From Lates calcarifer (taxonomy: Eukaryota; Chordata; Actinopteri; Centropomidae), in the NCBI RefSeq assembly GCF_001640805.2, contig NC_066845.1, positions 23,128,307 through 23,192,306 of the forward strand: a stretch of 64,000 nt of DNA, written 5' to 3'. Below the pieces are notes generated by a model that was not told where the DNA came from, ran no database searches, and was given only the letters and a program-made list of their open reading frames with translations. Positions within the stretch are counted from its first letter, which is position 1. Each line of letters opens with the position of its first letter. This document shows, piece by piece, positions 58,056 to 63,276 of the stretch. The position numbers and the translations under genes are program-made.

Positions 58056-60867
58056 GGGTTTCCATCACTTTCCATCATAAAAGGAAGTCAAGTCCCCACA
58101 ATGTGACAGATTTGTGTCACTGTGTCATTTGTGTTAATGTACTGTATGTACATACAGTGACTCTAATGGGCATTTATATTAGATGTTTGGGTATTAACCT
58201 TTATACTTGTATTAAACTGTAGATTTAACTGTGCATTTAGTCAGTACGACTCCAGCTCTCAGAAAAGAGACTGGGAATTAAAATATCATTATAGTTCCAA
58301 ACTATCCAAACTATATAAGTCCTCTAAATCAGGAGCATGAGGTGTTAGACAAGGTTTCCTACTTTAATCTGTGTATAGGCGCTCAGCTTCATGATCATGT
58401 GTTTCAGTTACTTGTACTTCACAGCTTCAATCTTTGAATATCCGTGTGAGCACTGCCGTTAGCACAGTGTCGAGTATGTCAGGGGCACCTAGCTAAAACT
58501 AAACCAGTCTAATCCAACAATCCTCTAATGAATCCATGAAACTGTTTGAAAGAGCTGTTGTTGCATTTTGGAGGATGCAGTTTGTTTTTTTTAATCAGTG
58601 AGGGCAGGCAAAATAATACACAAAACAACAAACAAACACTTTGCAGAAATGTTTTCAACACAAACTGGACATTAGAACCTTCATGACAGAGGATTTATTG
58701 CTGAACTTTTGGATCAGACTGACTTTCTTTTAGCTCAGCGTTCCTAATAAACTGGACACTGAGTGTACATCATAGTTTATTCTTATTCAGTCACATAGAC
58801 TCACTGCCCTTATATCCTCCTGTCACCTTCATAGCAGCCACCTGTGTGTGTGCACTTTAAGAATGCTCACTGTGTGCCTTCCTACTTCCTGCCAGTAGTG
58901 CTCTACAGCTTGGCTTTGTTTGTCTTTCTTTCCTCTCTCTTGTTTTTGTGCTATCCGTCTGTCCATCCTTCCTTCCTGTACACCCAAGATCCATCATGTG
59001 TCTCTTCTAGCTGGAGGGAGTAGAGAGTGATCTGGACTGCCAGGATGTGGAGCGTCTGTCCTTCCTGTCCGCCATGTCTGCCGACTATCTCAGCATGGAC
59101 AGCCGGCTGACCTCCGACCTTGATGACACCGCTGATGAGGGGGGGGCCTACACTGACAATGAGCCTGATGTGGAGACAGTACGCATCTCTGCCATCAGCC
59201 GCTCATCTGAACCTGTCACAGCTGAGGAGGTCAGACACACACACACTCCATCCTGTACTACTGTGCTACAGCAGCAACCCTACACTTACAGACTTAAAAT
59301 TAATACTTACTGTCATAGAAGTTTTACCTTTATTGTTAAAAACAGTACAAAAATCTTTTTTATTGACCCTTGGGCAGTTGTGGAAAGTATTTACTCAAGT
59401 ACTGTACTAATTTTTGGTCATTGTACCTCACTTAAGTATACTGTAGGTATCAATATGTTCCAAACAAAGTGATTTGTATTATTTGATTTGTAGTATTATC
59501 CTGTCACACCTAAGGGCACACAAAAAACACAAAAAGTCACATGCTTTGTATTAAAATATTCATTAGCAAAGTACATAGTAAGTGTGTCAGATAAATGTAA
59601 TGGGATAAAAAGAATTGTTATTGTGCTTCAAAATGTAGTGGGATAGGAGGATGAAGTGATATCAAGTACTGCTACTATATAAGTAAACTTAAATCAGTAC
59701 ATGTATCGCAAAAGCGCGTGTAATGCAGAACAAGTTTATTTGTAAAATGCCTTTCAACAAATGAAACAGAACAAAACAGCAAAACAGCATTAAGACAAGA
59801 TAGAAAAGAAACACAAAACAATATAAAAAGAAATCATTATTTAAAAATAAGAAAATAAGTAGAAGGATTTAGTAAACAGTGCAGTGCAGACATGAAGCAA
59901 ATGTTTTAATTTGAGAGAAGTGAGAGGTGGAGCAGACCTTGTGTTTTCTGGGAGTTTTCATATGTAGTTTTGCCCCATGGGAACATTAAGCAGACTTCTC
60001 CCAGGCCATTTGAGAGGTCTGGATCAGGCAGCATATCAGAAAAGTATTTTGGTCCTAAACTATTCAGTTCCCTATAAACCAAGTCAGTCTTGTTTTATAA
60101 ATTAATTGTTTGAGGTCACTGCAAATACCTGGGAACTGGGGTGATGTGATTCATATGTCCTTGCCAATTTTATGGACATGCACATGGACTTAATGTTCTC
60201 ATAAACACACAGCCTGATGCAAAATTCAGCTCTCAGCATCCTCCTCCCCTCTCTCTGGATTACATTGCCATCTGTAGTGCACACAGGGGATTACAGCTTC
60301 AAACCAAGCTGGTGCACAATTTATCAGTTATCAATTTATTAGGTGACAACATCTGTATCTACCACATACTGTATTTACTTACACATTATAATCCATAAGC
60401 AGAATTATTCATATTATTTATAATTATTTATATTAATATTATTCATACCTACATAATGAACAAACCAGAGATATACATTGTAGAGACTGTCTGGACAACA
60501 CATTTGACATTTAAATATTTATTTTTGGAAAACCAAAACTTCATCTCAATCTGCTGTCAAGACAAGCTTCACTTTTAGGGTTCAGGCACTCTGGGAAAAA
60601 TGCTTGAAAGTGTAACATATCATTGTCATTGATATTTCTCAGGTTAGACTGAACAAAGAGCATAGGACTATTGGTGACACATTCATCTCTGTCTTGGTCC
60701 TGCCCACTGATCTGTCCCTATGTCTGTATGGGTGTGTGTGCGCATGTGTGTGTGTGTAGATCTTGCGCAGATACAGTCCAGACATTAGGGGCCGCATGAG
60801 GAAAATCAGCAGCCGGGAAGTGCTCAATAGGTCTAGCCCTCCGGCTGTCTCCTTACCAGACAGCAAG
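28086..60867 (+). CDS. tjp2: tjp2: tight junction protein ZO-2 (19 exons recognised, 3' end open)
   Basis: This is the spliced gene for ZO-2, a MAGUK scaffold on the cytoplasmic face of tight junctions. In this family PDZ1 binds claudins, PDZ2 mediates ZO dimerisation, PDZ3 binds JAM-type partners, and the SH3-GK unit binds occludin and other proteins. Nineteen exons join with consistent phase into 941 codons: PDZ1 about residues 10-95, Arg/Ser-rich linker 96-250, PDZ2 251-336, acidic linker 337-448, PDZ3 449-532, SH3 536-608, hinge 609-671, GK 672-832, acidic tail 833-905, basic/Pro start 906-941. The start is taken at [15 protein letters not shown], which matches the short ZO-2 form; an upstream first exon is possible. 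ZO-1 and ZO-3 fit less well, because [12 protein letters not shown] and the SR-type linker 1 are ZO-2 traits. tjp2a and tjp2b cannot be told apart here. The C-terminal tail found in mammals (about 230 residues ending in a PDZ ligand) is not seen. Confidence 0.93.
29430..30480 (-). pseudogene. Rex/RTE-like LINE ORF2 fragments in tjp2 intron 1
   Basis: On the minus strand, 30125-30397 encodes an endonuclease-end segment ([20 protein letters not shown]); the frame at 29968-30165 has [19 protein letters not shown] and [16 protein letters not shown]; and 29710-29898 has [30 protein letters not shown] and [15 protein letters not shown]. These are typical of a widespread teleost LINE. The stretch between the endonuclease and RT C-terminal segments is missing, so it is inactive. 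The clade is uncertain. Confidence 0.7.
30540..31440 (+). pseudogene. LINE fragment at the N-terminal edge of reverse transcriptase (intron 1)
   Basis: The + strand frame 31001-31396 contains [20 protein letters not shown], then [20 protein letters not shown], and ends [14 protein letters not shown]. This is the finger region that precedes the catalytic part of non-LTR reverse transcriptases (EVI.IV...K.K.S.D.DDI......K..KVVP..K.GD). The sequence stops at KTGD, before the active site. Confidence 0.65.
32940..33160 (+). repeat. Teleost dispersed repeat ending 75 bases before exon 2
   Basis: ACCCGTCCCATTTTTGTGAA, CACAATATCTCAGTAAGGC, GGTCAAAGGTCAAGGTCACT and GTGACCTCACAAAACATG, then TTTTTGGCCATAAC form a repeat found widely in teleosts. 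A more diverged copy lies at 56870-57120. It contains an AGGTCAAGGTCA direct repeat, which resembles nuclear-receptor half sites. Confidence 0.6.
33235..33359 (+). CDS. tjp2: tjp2 exon 2 (PDZ1 core)
   Basis: Acceptor TTCTGTAG|GAC and donor CTT|GTGAGT (phase 2). It encodes [18 protein letters not shown], then [20 protein letters not shown] (residues 16-57). GFGIAVSGG contains the carboxylate-binding loop of PDZ1. It joins exon 3 through a split Phe codon. Confidence 0.95.
33679..34222. mobile_element. hAT-like MITE in tjp2 intron 2
   Basis: The terminal inverted repeats are GTGTCAAACTCAA at 33681-33693 and TTGAGTTTGACAC at 34210-34222. The interior has GGGCCGAATTTCAAAAATT, GAAGGGCTGGACAGGTTCAA and GGGGGCCAAAG, as in a common teleost repeat. 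No transposase. An 8-bp target duplication was not confirmed. Confidence 0.7.
34373..34475 (+). CDS. tjp2: tjp2 exon 3 (end of PDZ1)
   Basis: Acceptor TTATCCAG|TGAG and donor ATA|GTGAGT. It encodes [20 protein letters not shown], then [14 protein letters not shown] (residues 57-91), the second half of PDZ1 including the helix that lines the ligand groove. The intron before it carries the MITE at 33679-34222. Confidence 0.95.
34781..34814 (+). repeat. (GT)n/(GA)n microsatellite
   Basis: Nine GT units are followed by GAGAGAGTGTGTG in tjp2 intron 3. Confidence 0.85.
35400..35573 (+). repeat. Minisatellite with about 31-bp unit (intron 3)
   Basis: About six imperfect units of the form AGGTTATTGATACTGTGGTG followed by TATTGATATGC. 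A further two or three decayed units lie at 36060-36140, separated by the LINE fragment at 35580-36058. Confidence 0.7.
35580..36058 (+). mobile_element. LINE 3' fragment inserted in the minisatellite
   Basis: Near 35885-35935 the + strand reads approximately [17 protein letters not shown] with a frame slip, like the KSLGV.FDS.L.F..HI segment of L2/CR1-type LINEs. It is followed by a tail with TAAGGCACTTTAAATTCTTT and ATGGAGCCATAGAAATGAAT, a common teleost LINE 3' end. It is flanked on both sides by the 31-bp repeat. Confidence 0.55.
36791..37313 (+). CDS. tjp2: tjp2 exon 4 (last PDZ1 strand, SR-rich linker 1, start of PDZ2)
   Basis: Acceptor TTTTTTCTTTCTCTGTCAG with a strong pyrimidine tract; donor GAAG|GTAAAA (phase 1). 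It opens with TVKRPRK, the end of PDZ1 and a basic cluster. A low-complexity linker rich in Arg, Ser, Asp and Gly follows ([31 protein letters not shown], a Gly/Glu run), then [13 protein letters not shown], which starts PDZ2 (residues 92-266). In mammalian ZO-2 this linker carries nuclear localisation signals and SR repeats phosphorylated by an SR-protein kinase. It is the largest exon and has several SP/RS phosphosite-like motifs. Confidence 0.95.
37633..37682 (+). repeat. Three tandem 16-bp units (intron 4)
   Basis: GTGTATATGTGTGGAT is repeated twice exactly, with a third variant unit. Confidence 0.7.
37966..38069 (+). CDS. tjp2: tjp2 exon 5 (PDZ2)
   Basis: Acceptor TTTTTGTAG|AGTAT and donor AAG|GTGCGC. 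It encodes [20 protein letters not shown], then [15 protein letters not shown] (residues 266-300). GLRLGSQIF is the PDZ2 carboxylate loop and second strand, the part swapped in ZO PDZ2 dimers. Confidence 0.96.
38898..38919 (+). repeat. (TG)n tract at the exon 6 acceptor
   Basis: Eleven TG/CG units end 12 bases before the AG of the exon 6 acceptor, where a pyrimidine tract would be expected. Confidence 0.85.
38932..39085 (+). CDS. tjp2: tjp2 exon 6 (end of PDZ2 and acidic linker)
   Basis: It encodes [20 protein letters not shown], then [12 protein letters not shown] and the acidic ADSDSDND (residues 301-352). The donor is GATG|GTGAGT. The acceptor CACATGTGCAG lacks a pyrimidine tract and is preceded within about 12 bases by (TG)n at 38898-38919. 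Confidence 0.95.
39086..43240 (+). other. tjp2 intron 6, first part: no feature recognised
   Basis: AT-rich intronic DNA with A-rich runs (for example near 41535 and 41880). No exon, transposon ORF or obvious conserved element was identified. Confidence 0.5.
43241..43520 (+). repeat. Teleost LINE 3'-region fragment (intron 6)
   Basis: CTTATCTGGATCTGGGGTCATAATGGCAGCAAG, CGTCCAGGAGGCGTTCTAAT and CACTTGCTCAGACTGCCCCA follow the same order as the 3' region of the LINE seen at 29660-29940 (CCACTTATCCGAAGTTGGGT, then CGCAGTGGCAGCAGG). Unrelated frames run through it. Confidence 0.55.
44732..44800 (+). repeat. (GGT)n-rich tract (intron 6)
   Basis: Imperfect GGT/GGTGGG repeats about 90-150 bases upstream of exon 7. 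The tract is G-rich and contains several GGG runs. Confidence 0.8.
44858..44884 (+). repeat. (CTGT)n tract at the exon 7 acceptor
   Basis: Six TCTG units end just before CCAG and act as the pyrimidine-rich tract for exon 7. Confidence 0.85.
44888..44993 (+). CDS. tjp2: tjp2 exon 7 (Ser-rich linker 2)
   Basis: Acceptor TGTCTGTCTGCCAG (a TCTG repeat serving as the pyrimidine tract) and donor CCCAG|GTAGGA (phase 2). It encodes [20 protein letters not shown], then [15 protein letters not shown] (residues 352-387). This matches the DISE.ES..S.SPEERR segment of ZO-2 between PDZ2 and PDZ3. It follows the longest intron here (5.8 kb). Confidence 0.93.
45387..45505 (+). CDS. tjp2: tjp2 exon 8 (linker 2)
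   Basis: It encodes [20 protein letters not shown], then [20 protein letters not shown] (residues 387-427). The acceptor is GTGTGTGTGTGTGAAACAG with no pyrimidine tract, and the donor CCAG|GTTATC is weak. Both features would suit alternative inclusion. The joined phase with exons 7 and 9 supports the call. Confidence 0.85.
45630..45900 (+). mobile_element. Teleost non-autonomous DNA transposon fragment (intron 8)
   Basis: ACAACCCCAATTCCAAAATG, TAAAAACAGAATGCAACGAT, TTGCAAATCTCATCAACCCA, TATTTTATTCCCAATAGAAC and TTAGCTCATTTTGAATTTGA appear in the order of a very common teleost repeat; the right end is missing. It is preceded at 45630-45710 by a GGGGTGTAAATAA...CAATATTATATTGATTC stretch of another dispersed type. 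Confidence 0.65.
46466..46529 (+). CDS. tjp2: tjp2 exon 9 (linker 2, RPSPEDE motif)
   Basis: Acceptor TTTTCTGATTTACAG|TT and donor ATGG|GTTAGT. It encodes [20 protein letters not shown], then YG (residues 427-448). The [11 protein letters not shown] stretch immediately before PDZ3 is characteristic of ZO proteins. Confidence 0.94.
47080..47640 (+). pseudogene. LINE fragment between endonuclease and reverse transcriptase (intron 9)
   Basis: The + strand frame 47040-47309 contains [20 protein letters not shown], then ITKGVK. After frameshifts, further LINE-like segments occur (a stretch ending [10 protein letters not shown] around 47530, then a [12 protein letters not shown] segment around 47590). 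The frame is broken several times. Clade uncertain. Confidence 0.5.
47641..48540. other. Intron 9 sequence, probably an unclassified repeat
   Basis: AT-rich stretch with phrases such as TTTCAAAAACCGTAACACCT, CTACCTCAAAAACCATAAA and CATTCAAAAACTGTACAAGA. Recurring CAAAAAC(C/T) motifs suggest a repeat. I do not recognise the family. Confidence 0.3.
48560..48750. repeat. (CATT)n followed by teleost retroposon tails
   Basis: CATT repeats at 48575-48620 run into TATCTATACCGCTTATCTGT and GGGGCTGGAGTCTATCCCAA, the same family as the inverted copy at 61425-61540. Then TCAATTCAATTCAATTCAGT, TTTATTTATATAGCACCAAA and TCACAACAAAAGTCATCTCC follow, a very common teleost LINE/SINE end. Confidence 0.7.
48751..49655 (-). 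pseudogene. LINE ORF2 fragment with an altered reverse-transcriptase active site (intron 9)
   Basis: On the minus strand, 49415-49640 carries [20 protein letters not shown], the region before RT. The frame at 48814-49038 carries [20 protein letters not shown], then [20 protein letters not shown]. The latter is the RT catalytic region, where the usual YADD is YADI. The element is broken by frameshifts and stops between the two. It is preceded by the retroposon tail at 48650-48750, consistent with an insertion on the minus strand. Confidence 0.75.
49656..49862 (+). pseudogene. LINE ORF2 C-terminal fragment (intron 9)
   Basis: The + strand frame 49657-49854 reads [20 protein letters not shown], then [20 protein letters not shown], ending [12 protein letters not shown]. 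This follows the C-terminal domain of fish LINE ORF2 proteins (CN.LLA.L....... L..IQNAAARLVF.QPKRAHVTPL). Its orientation is opposite to the fragment it abuts at 49655. Confidence 0.65.
50367..50517 (+). CDS. tjp2: tjp2 exon 10 (PDZ3 first half)
   Basis: Acceptor CTTTTCTCCTCCTGCAG and donor AAG|GTAGTC. It encodes [20 protein letters not shown], then [20 protein letters not shown] and [10 protein letters not shown] (residues 448-498). SVGLRLAGG is the PDZ3 carboxylate loop. Confidence 0.96.
50670..50778 (+). CDS. tjp2: tjp2 exon 11 (PDZ3 second half)
   Basis: Acceptor CTTGAAG|GTG and donor GACG|GTAAAA. It encodes [20 protein letters not shown], then [16 protein letters not shown] (residues 499-535), completing PDZ3. 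The intron between exons 10 and 11 is only 152 bases. Confidence 0.96.
51350..51390 (+). repeat. (CT)n microsatellite (intron 11)
   Basis: CT-rich run with minor interruptions. Confidence 0.85.
52063..52282 (+). CDS. tjp2: tjp2 exon 12 (SH3 domain)
   Basis: Acceptor TTTTTGTGTATCTAG and donor AGCAG|GTAGGG. It encodes [20 protein letters not shown], then [36 protein letters not shown] and KGIIPNKSR (residues 535-608), the entire ZO SH3 domain. Compared with human ZO-2, the loop before [10 protein letters not shown] is a few residues longer (KEKQLL). Confidence 0.96.
52283..54061 (+). other. tjp2 intron 12: no further feature recognised
   Basis: No exon or transposon coding segment was identified in this 1.8-kb intron. 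Confidence 0.45.
54062..54246 (+). CDS. tjp2: tjp2 exon 13 (SH3-GK hinge, U5/basic region)
   Basis: Acceptor CATCCCTATCAG and donor GAGG|GTGGGT. It encodes [20 protein letters not shown], then [40 protein letters not shown] and E (residues 608-670). The FWR.RGQRS..K..LRKSRE segment is conserved in ZO proteins and binds regulators of the SH3-GK unit. A long (TATC)n(TGTC)n tract begins 28 bases after the exon. Confidence 0.95.
54275..54348 (+). repeat. (TATC)n(TGTC)n compound tetranucleotide repeat
   Basis: About 14 TATC units followed by about four TGTC units, starting 28 bases downstream of tjp2 exon 13. A long pure tract of this kind is expected to be length-polymorphic. Confidence 0.92.
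54535..55250 (-). mobile_element. Teleost retroposon with LINE-like end (intron 13)
   Basis: ACAAGTTTATTTATAAGTTG, CAATTCAAAGTGCTTCAGAG and the AT-rich run that follows are a typical inverted 3' end of a teleost retroposon. The minus-strand frame 54916-55224 contains [20 protein letters not shown], which resembles the L.WLPV..RI..K conserved segment of LINE ORF2 ends. A related copy lies at 59720-60090. Confidence 0.5.
55744..55839 (+). CDS. tjp2: tjp2 exon 14 (start of GK domain)
   Basis: Acceptor TTGTGATTGCAG and donor GCCA|GTGAGT. It encodes [20 protein letters not shown], then [10 protein letters not shown] (residues 670-702). FGPIADAA replaces the P-loop GxxGxGK[ST] of active guanylate kinases, so ATP binding is lost, as is usual in ZO MAGUKs. 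Confidence 0.95.
55965..56044 (+). CDS. tjp2: tjp2 exon 15 (GK domain)
   Basis: Acceptor ATTCTTATGTTAG and donor CAG|GTACTC. It encodes [20 protein letters not shown], then IRQIIEQ (residues 702-728). The TEPKDAG...GVVRLNT.RQIIEQ stretch is a ZO signature within the GK fold. The intron before it is 125 bases. Confidence 0.96.
56095..56370 (+). pseudogene. LINE ORF2 C-terminal fragment (intron 15)
   Basis: The frame 56037-56369 carries [20 protein letters not shown], then [20 protein letters not shown], and [20 protein letters not shown]. This is the well-known C-terminal stretch of fish LINE proteins (RI.FK.LL..YKALHGLAP.Y....., then RLKT.GDRAFAV.AP.LWN.LP). Confidence 0.75.
56870..57120 (+). 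repeat. Second copy of the dispersed repeat seen at 32940-33160 (intron 15)
   Basis: CAAAAGGTCAAAGGTCAACT, TTCCTGGCCATAATCAGCAT and CATATTTCACAGTTGGTCAG correspond, with many changes, to the copy in intron 1. Confidence 0.5.
57559..57769 (+). CDS. tjp2: tjp2 exon 16 (GK domain)
   Basis: Acceptor TTACTCACCCACACAG and donor ACTG|GTACAG. It encodes [20 protein letters not shown], then [40 protein letters not shown] and [10 protein letters not shown] (residues 729-799), the GK core in which the GMP-binding region is lost in ZO proteins. Confidence 0.96.
57895..57995 (+). CDS. tjp2: tjp2 exon 17 (end of GK domain)
   Basis: Acceptor GTTTTCTCGTCCAG and donor AAG|GTAAAC. It encodes [20 protein letters not shown], then [13 protein letters not shown] (residues 799-832). 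A (CA)n(GA)n tract starts four bases after the exon, inside the donor region. Confidence 0.96.
58000..58052 (+). repeat. (CA)n(GA)n microsatellite at the exon 17 donor
   Basis: Eleven CA and fifteen GA units start at position +5 of the donor site of exon 17, so repeat-length changes lie directly against the splice site. Confidence 0.92.
58484..58767. mobile_element. Non-autonomous DNA transposon with TTTATTAGG-type end (intron 17)
   Basis: The left part reads GGGCACCTAGCTAAAACTAA, ACCAGTCTAATCCAACAATC; the right part reads TTCCTAATAAACTGGACACT followed by GAGTGTA, the inverted form of the end at 693 (TACACTCAGTTGGCAGTTTA). The body matches the 693 copy (CTAAAACTAA, CAGTCTAAT). Confidence 0.6.
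59011..59229 (+). CDS. tjp2: tjp2 exon 18 (acidic region after GK)
   Basis: Acceptor TCTCTTCTAG|CTG and donor GAG|GTCAGA (weak at position 3). It encodes [20 protein letters not shown], then [20 protein letters not shown] and [14 protein letters not shown] (residues 833-905). The conserved sequence [24 protein letters not shown] belongs to the acidic U6-like motif of ZO proteins, which limits binding to the GK domain. Confidence 0.95.
59720..60090. repeat. Teleost retroposon fragment (intron 18)
   Basis: AACAAGTTTATTTGTAAAAT, then A-rich sequence, and GAACATTAAGCAGACTTCTC with CTATAAACCA resemble the retroposon at 54535-55250. Confidence 0.4.
60760..60867 (+). CDS. tjp2: tjp2 exon 19 (basic and proline-containing tail)
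   Basis: It encodes [20 protein letters not shown], then [16 protein letters not shown] (residues 906-941) with phase 0 on both sides. It corresponds to the basic segment after ...SSEPV..EE in ZO-2 (RKPSPEPR..MRR..S...L....PPPA). The donor is AAG|GTGAGA. The acceptor TGTGTGTGTGTAG again sits at the end of a TG-rich tract rather than a pyrimidine tract. Confidence 0.88.
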
Positions 60868-61264
60868 GTGAGAGACACATACAGTATATCTGCACACTAA
60901 TAATCCACCTACCAATGGAAATGCTTTTTTGGTGTCCTTAAGGAGGCTTGTTTTTTCTCTTTGATATCATTGGGAATCTCACAAGCTCCATTGTCAGGCA
61001 TTTGTTGACATTTGTCATGTCAACGTAATAAGATGATAATATGTCAGATGTTGTAAATACTGTATCACCAATGTGCTGGTTGTGATTTTGAGGCAGTCTA
61101 ATCCTCAACCCTTCCCTTCCCTTCCCTACCTACCCCTCACCGCATACTTAAAACAAATATTTTGTTATATATTAATCAAAGATTACATTATTTCTCATTA
61201 GTAAACAGTTAAGTATGACAGCCCACAGAGACTCTGACCTTAACTTCCACATTCATCCTGGCAG

Positions 61265-61327
61265 CTCTTAACCTGTCCAGAGGAACAAATTGCCCCATCC
61301 TTTGAGGATATGGAGAAACCACTCTGA
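61265..61327 (+). CDS. tjp2: Candidate tjp2 terminal exon (short C-terminus)
   Basis: An acceptor (CACATTCATCCTGGCAG) is followed by 20 in-phase codons, LLTCPEEQIAPSFEDMEKPL, and a TGA at 61325-61327. An AATAAA at 61680-61685 could serve as a polyadenylation signal. If used, ZO-2 would be 961 residues and end without a Ser/Thr at position -2, so without a class I PDZ ligand. I do not recognise this peptide from known ZO-2 tails. The alternative is that these codons are chance and that the tail exons lie beyond the window. Confidence 0.3.
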   Translation, partial: LLTCPEEQIAPSFEDMEKPL

Positions 61328-61379
61328 CTGCAGTTCAGATTCCTCCAAAAGCAGCTCACTGGACTGCCCAGAATTGCTC

Positions 61380-61560
61380 TCAGTTGTTGGTAAATGGTGG
61401 TGGGCATAAGCATAAGTTGATCTGTCCAGGGTCTACCCTGCCTCTTGCCCAGTGTCAGCTGGGATAGGCTCCAGCCCCCCCATGACCCTTAACAGATAAG
61501 TGGTATAGATAATGGATGGATGGATGGATGGCATAAGTAGAAGTATAGAAGGTGGCATTT
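61380..61560 (-). repeat. Teleost dispersed repeat ending in (GGAT)n
   Basis: GTCTACCCTGCCTCTTGCCC, AGTGTCAGCTGGGATAGGCT, CCAGCCCCCCCATGACCCTT, AACAGATAAGTGGTATAGATA and (ATGG)n. This is the reverse orientation of the repeat at 48600-48665. Confidence 0.7.
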
Positions 61561-62880
61561 TGCCATAAGTTTGTGTTGTTATTTTTTTTTATTCCAACAA
61601 TACATCAGGGCAGGGTACAGATGATTGGTCTTCAACTCTGCTCAAAGAACAGTGAAAGTTGTTGCTGCTGGTGGATTGGAATAAAAACAGTTTAGCTTCA
61701 ACTAATTTTCTAGTGTTTTCCTCTCTCATATCCAGAGTTCGTCACATCAGCCTGATCCACAATGTTGTTTGACAACTTTGTCTTTTGATGTACATTATAA
61801 TCCCATGTTTTTTCTTAATTCACCAGTCCATCTAAAATACCATCTAACACAGACCCACTAGCCTTAATACGCTACTATTCCACTATCTAGTGGTACCTGT
61901 AGAATATGAAAATGTTTAGTGAATGCTTCCATGTCCAGGCAGAACCAAATTAAGGACCTAATTATTTTAGCCTTTGTACCTTTCATTCAGTCCATTGCCA
62001 GGACTGAATGAAAGGTAACATAAAACATCACAGGTGCTGCTTTTGTTTCCACTGTTCTCTGTCTGCTTTGGGGAAAGGTTCCTGGAACTGAATGTGGGCC
62101 CTTCTCAGGAGGTGAAACCACATTCAAGTTCCAGGTACTTTCAGGGGTTAGTGGTTGTGCTGTGGATTGTGATTGGGCAAGCAGATGTGACATCATATAA
62201 ATACAACTAAGACTACAAACACTATTTATGTCTGGCAGAAACTGTGAAACAAGACTAAAACAGAATAAAATAAAAATAGATCCTGGCCTAACCTAGAAAT
62301 AAGATCATAGAAAGGATTATAATGTGCTCAGTGAAGCAAAGTGGTTTGATGCACTGGGTGTCATATTTCATATGCATGTAAACAAAAGTGATCACTATAG
62401 AAGCCACACCTCTTCCATTGTTATCTGTCTGTCTGATCTCATTTACCCATCACACAGCACACAAAAATGATAAGGTCAGTCCTGTTTTTGCATTGTTTAA
62501 TGGAATGTATATCCCCTTGTAAAATACAGTGGAAACTGTTGAAGAAAACTCTCAACACAGACAAGACCTTTTGATGACTCAGCAGTGGGCAGGAAGGGGG
62601 AGATTTGATGAGTTATGAGTGTGACATAATCAACATTGGCCTTGATCAACTTGTGAGTGTAAGGTCAACATTGGAAGGTGTGATAAGCAGAAGGACGGTT
62701 GCAAATAGTGGTCTCAAACATTATTTGATTATGAAGTCCTTACCAACCAAAAGGTGTATTTTCTTTCTCAAGCCATCCTTTTTTAATCACTACACGCTTC
62801 AAAAATAAAAAATAAAAATAAAAATCAAGCTTCAAAATCAAGCAAGAAGAAAAGAAAGAAAACGTATGAGATAATTTCAC
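61561..62880. other. Non-coding stretch between tjp2 and the retrovirus relic
   Basis: No exon or LTR pair recognised. A conspicuous A-rich stretch (AAAATAAAAAATAAAAATAAA) lies at 62800-62830. The retroviral LTR, if kept, would be expected in 62500-62900 on the minus strand, but I cannot delimit one. Confidence 0.4.
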
Positions 62881-62914
62881 TAGATCACACTAGAAGAATA
62901 AAAGAAGGCATGCT

Positions 62915-63229
62915 TCAGTCAAAATCAATGTCAATCTTGAACAAAAATTCAGAATTTTCCTCCTCTGTGGGAGGGGTAGGTTGGGCTGTATTGGAATCCA
63001 TTATTCTGGTGGCAGTTTTATCCATAAATGATTTGAAGCAGGTGGCTAACAGACTAATAACAAAAAGAAACCCAAACAGTTCAAATTCAAGGATTAAATA
63101 ACCCAAAACCCCTAGCTTTACTTTAAACCAGTCAAGTAAACTATTGGTGGGGGTGGGGTTATATGATGTCTTAGCAATGTTATTTATGTGGGTGGATATT
63201 TCCTGATCTAGAGCTAAAGGTAAGAGCAT
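62915..63229 (-). pseudogene. Endogenous retrovirus: end of integrase joined to an Env-tail-like frame
   Basis: A minus-strand 104-codon frame. Its first few codons (MLLPLAL) look like the end of a gammaretrovirus-like integrase segment, following a TGA at 63233-63235 in the same frame. From about DQEISTHINNI onward it resembles the membrane-proximal end of a retroviral transmembrane Env subunit, with a hydrophobic segment (about residues 41-66, GYLILEFELFGFLFVISLLA) and a short cytoplasmic tail. Nearly the whole env gene is absent, so this is a deletion junction, not a functional protein. The Env assignment rests on layout and hydrophobicity; confidence is moderate. Confidence 0.5.
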
Positions 63230-63276
63230 TGTTCATTTCAGTCCTGTTTCAGCATACAGTTTGGCTAGTTTGTTTT

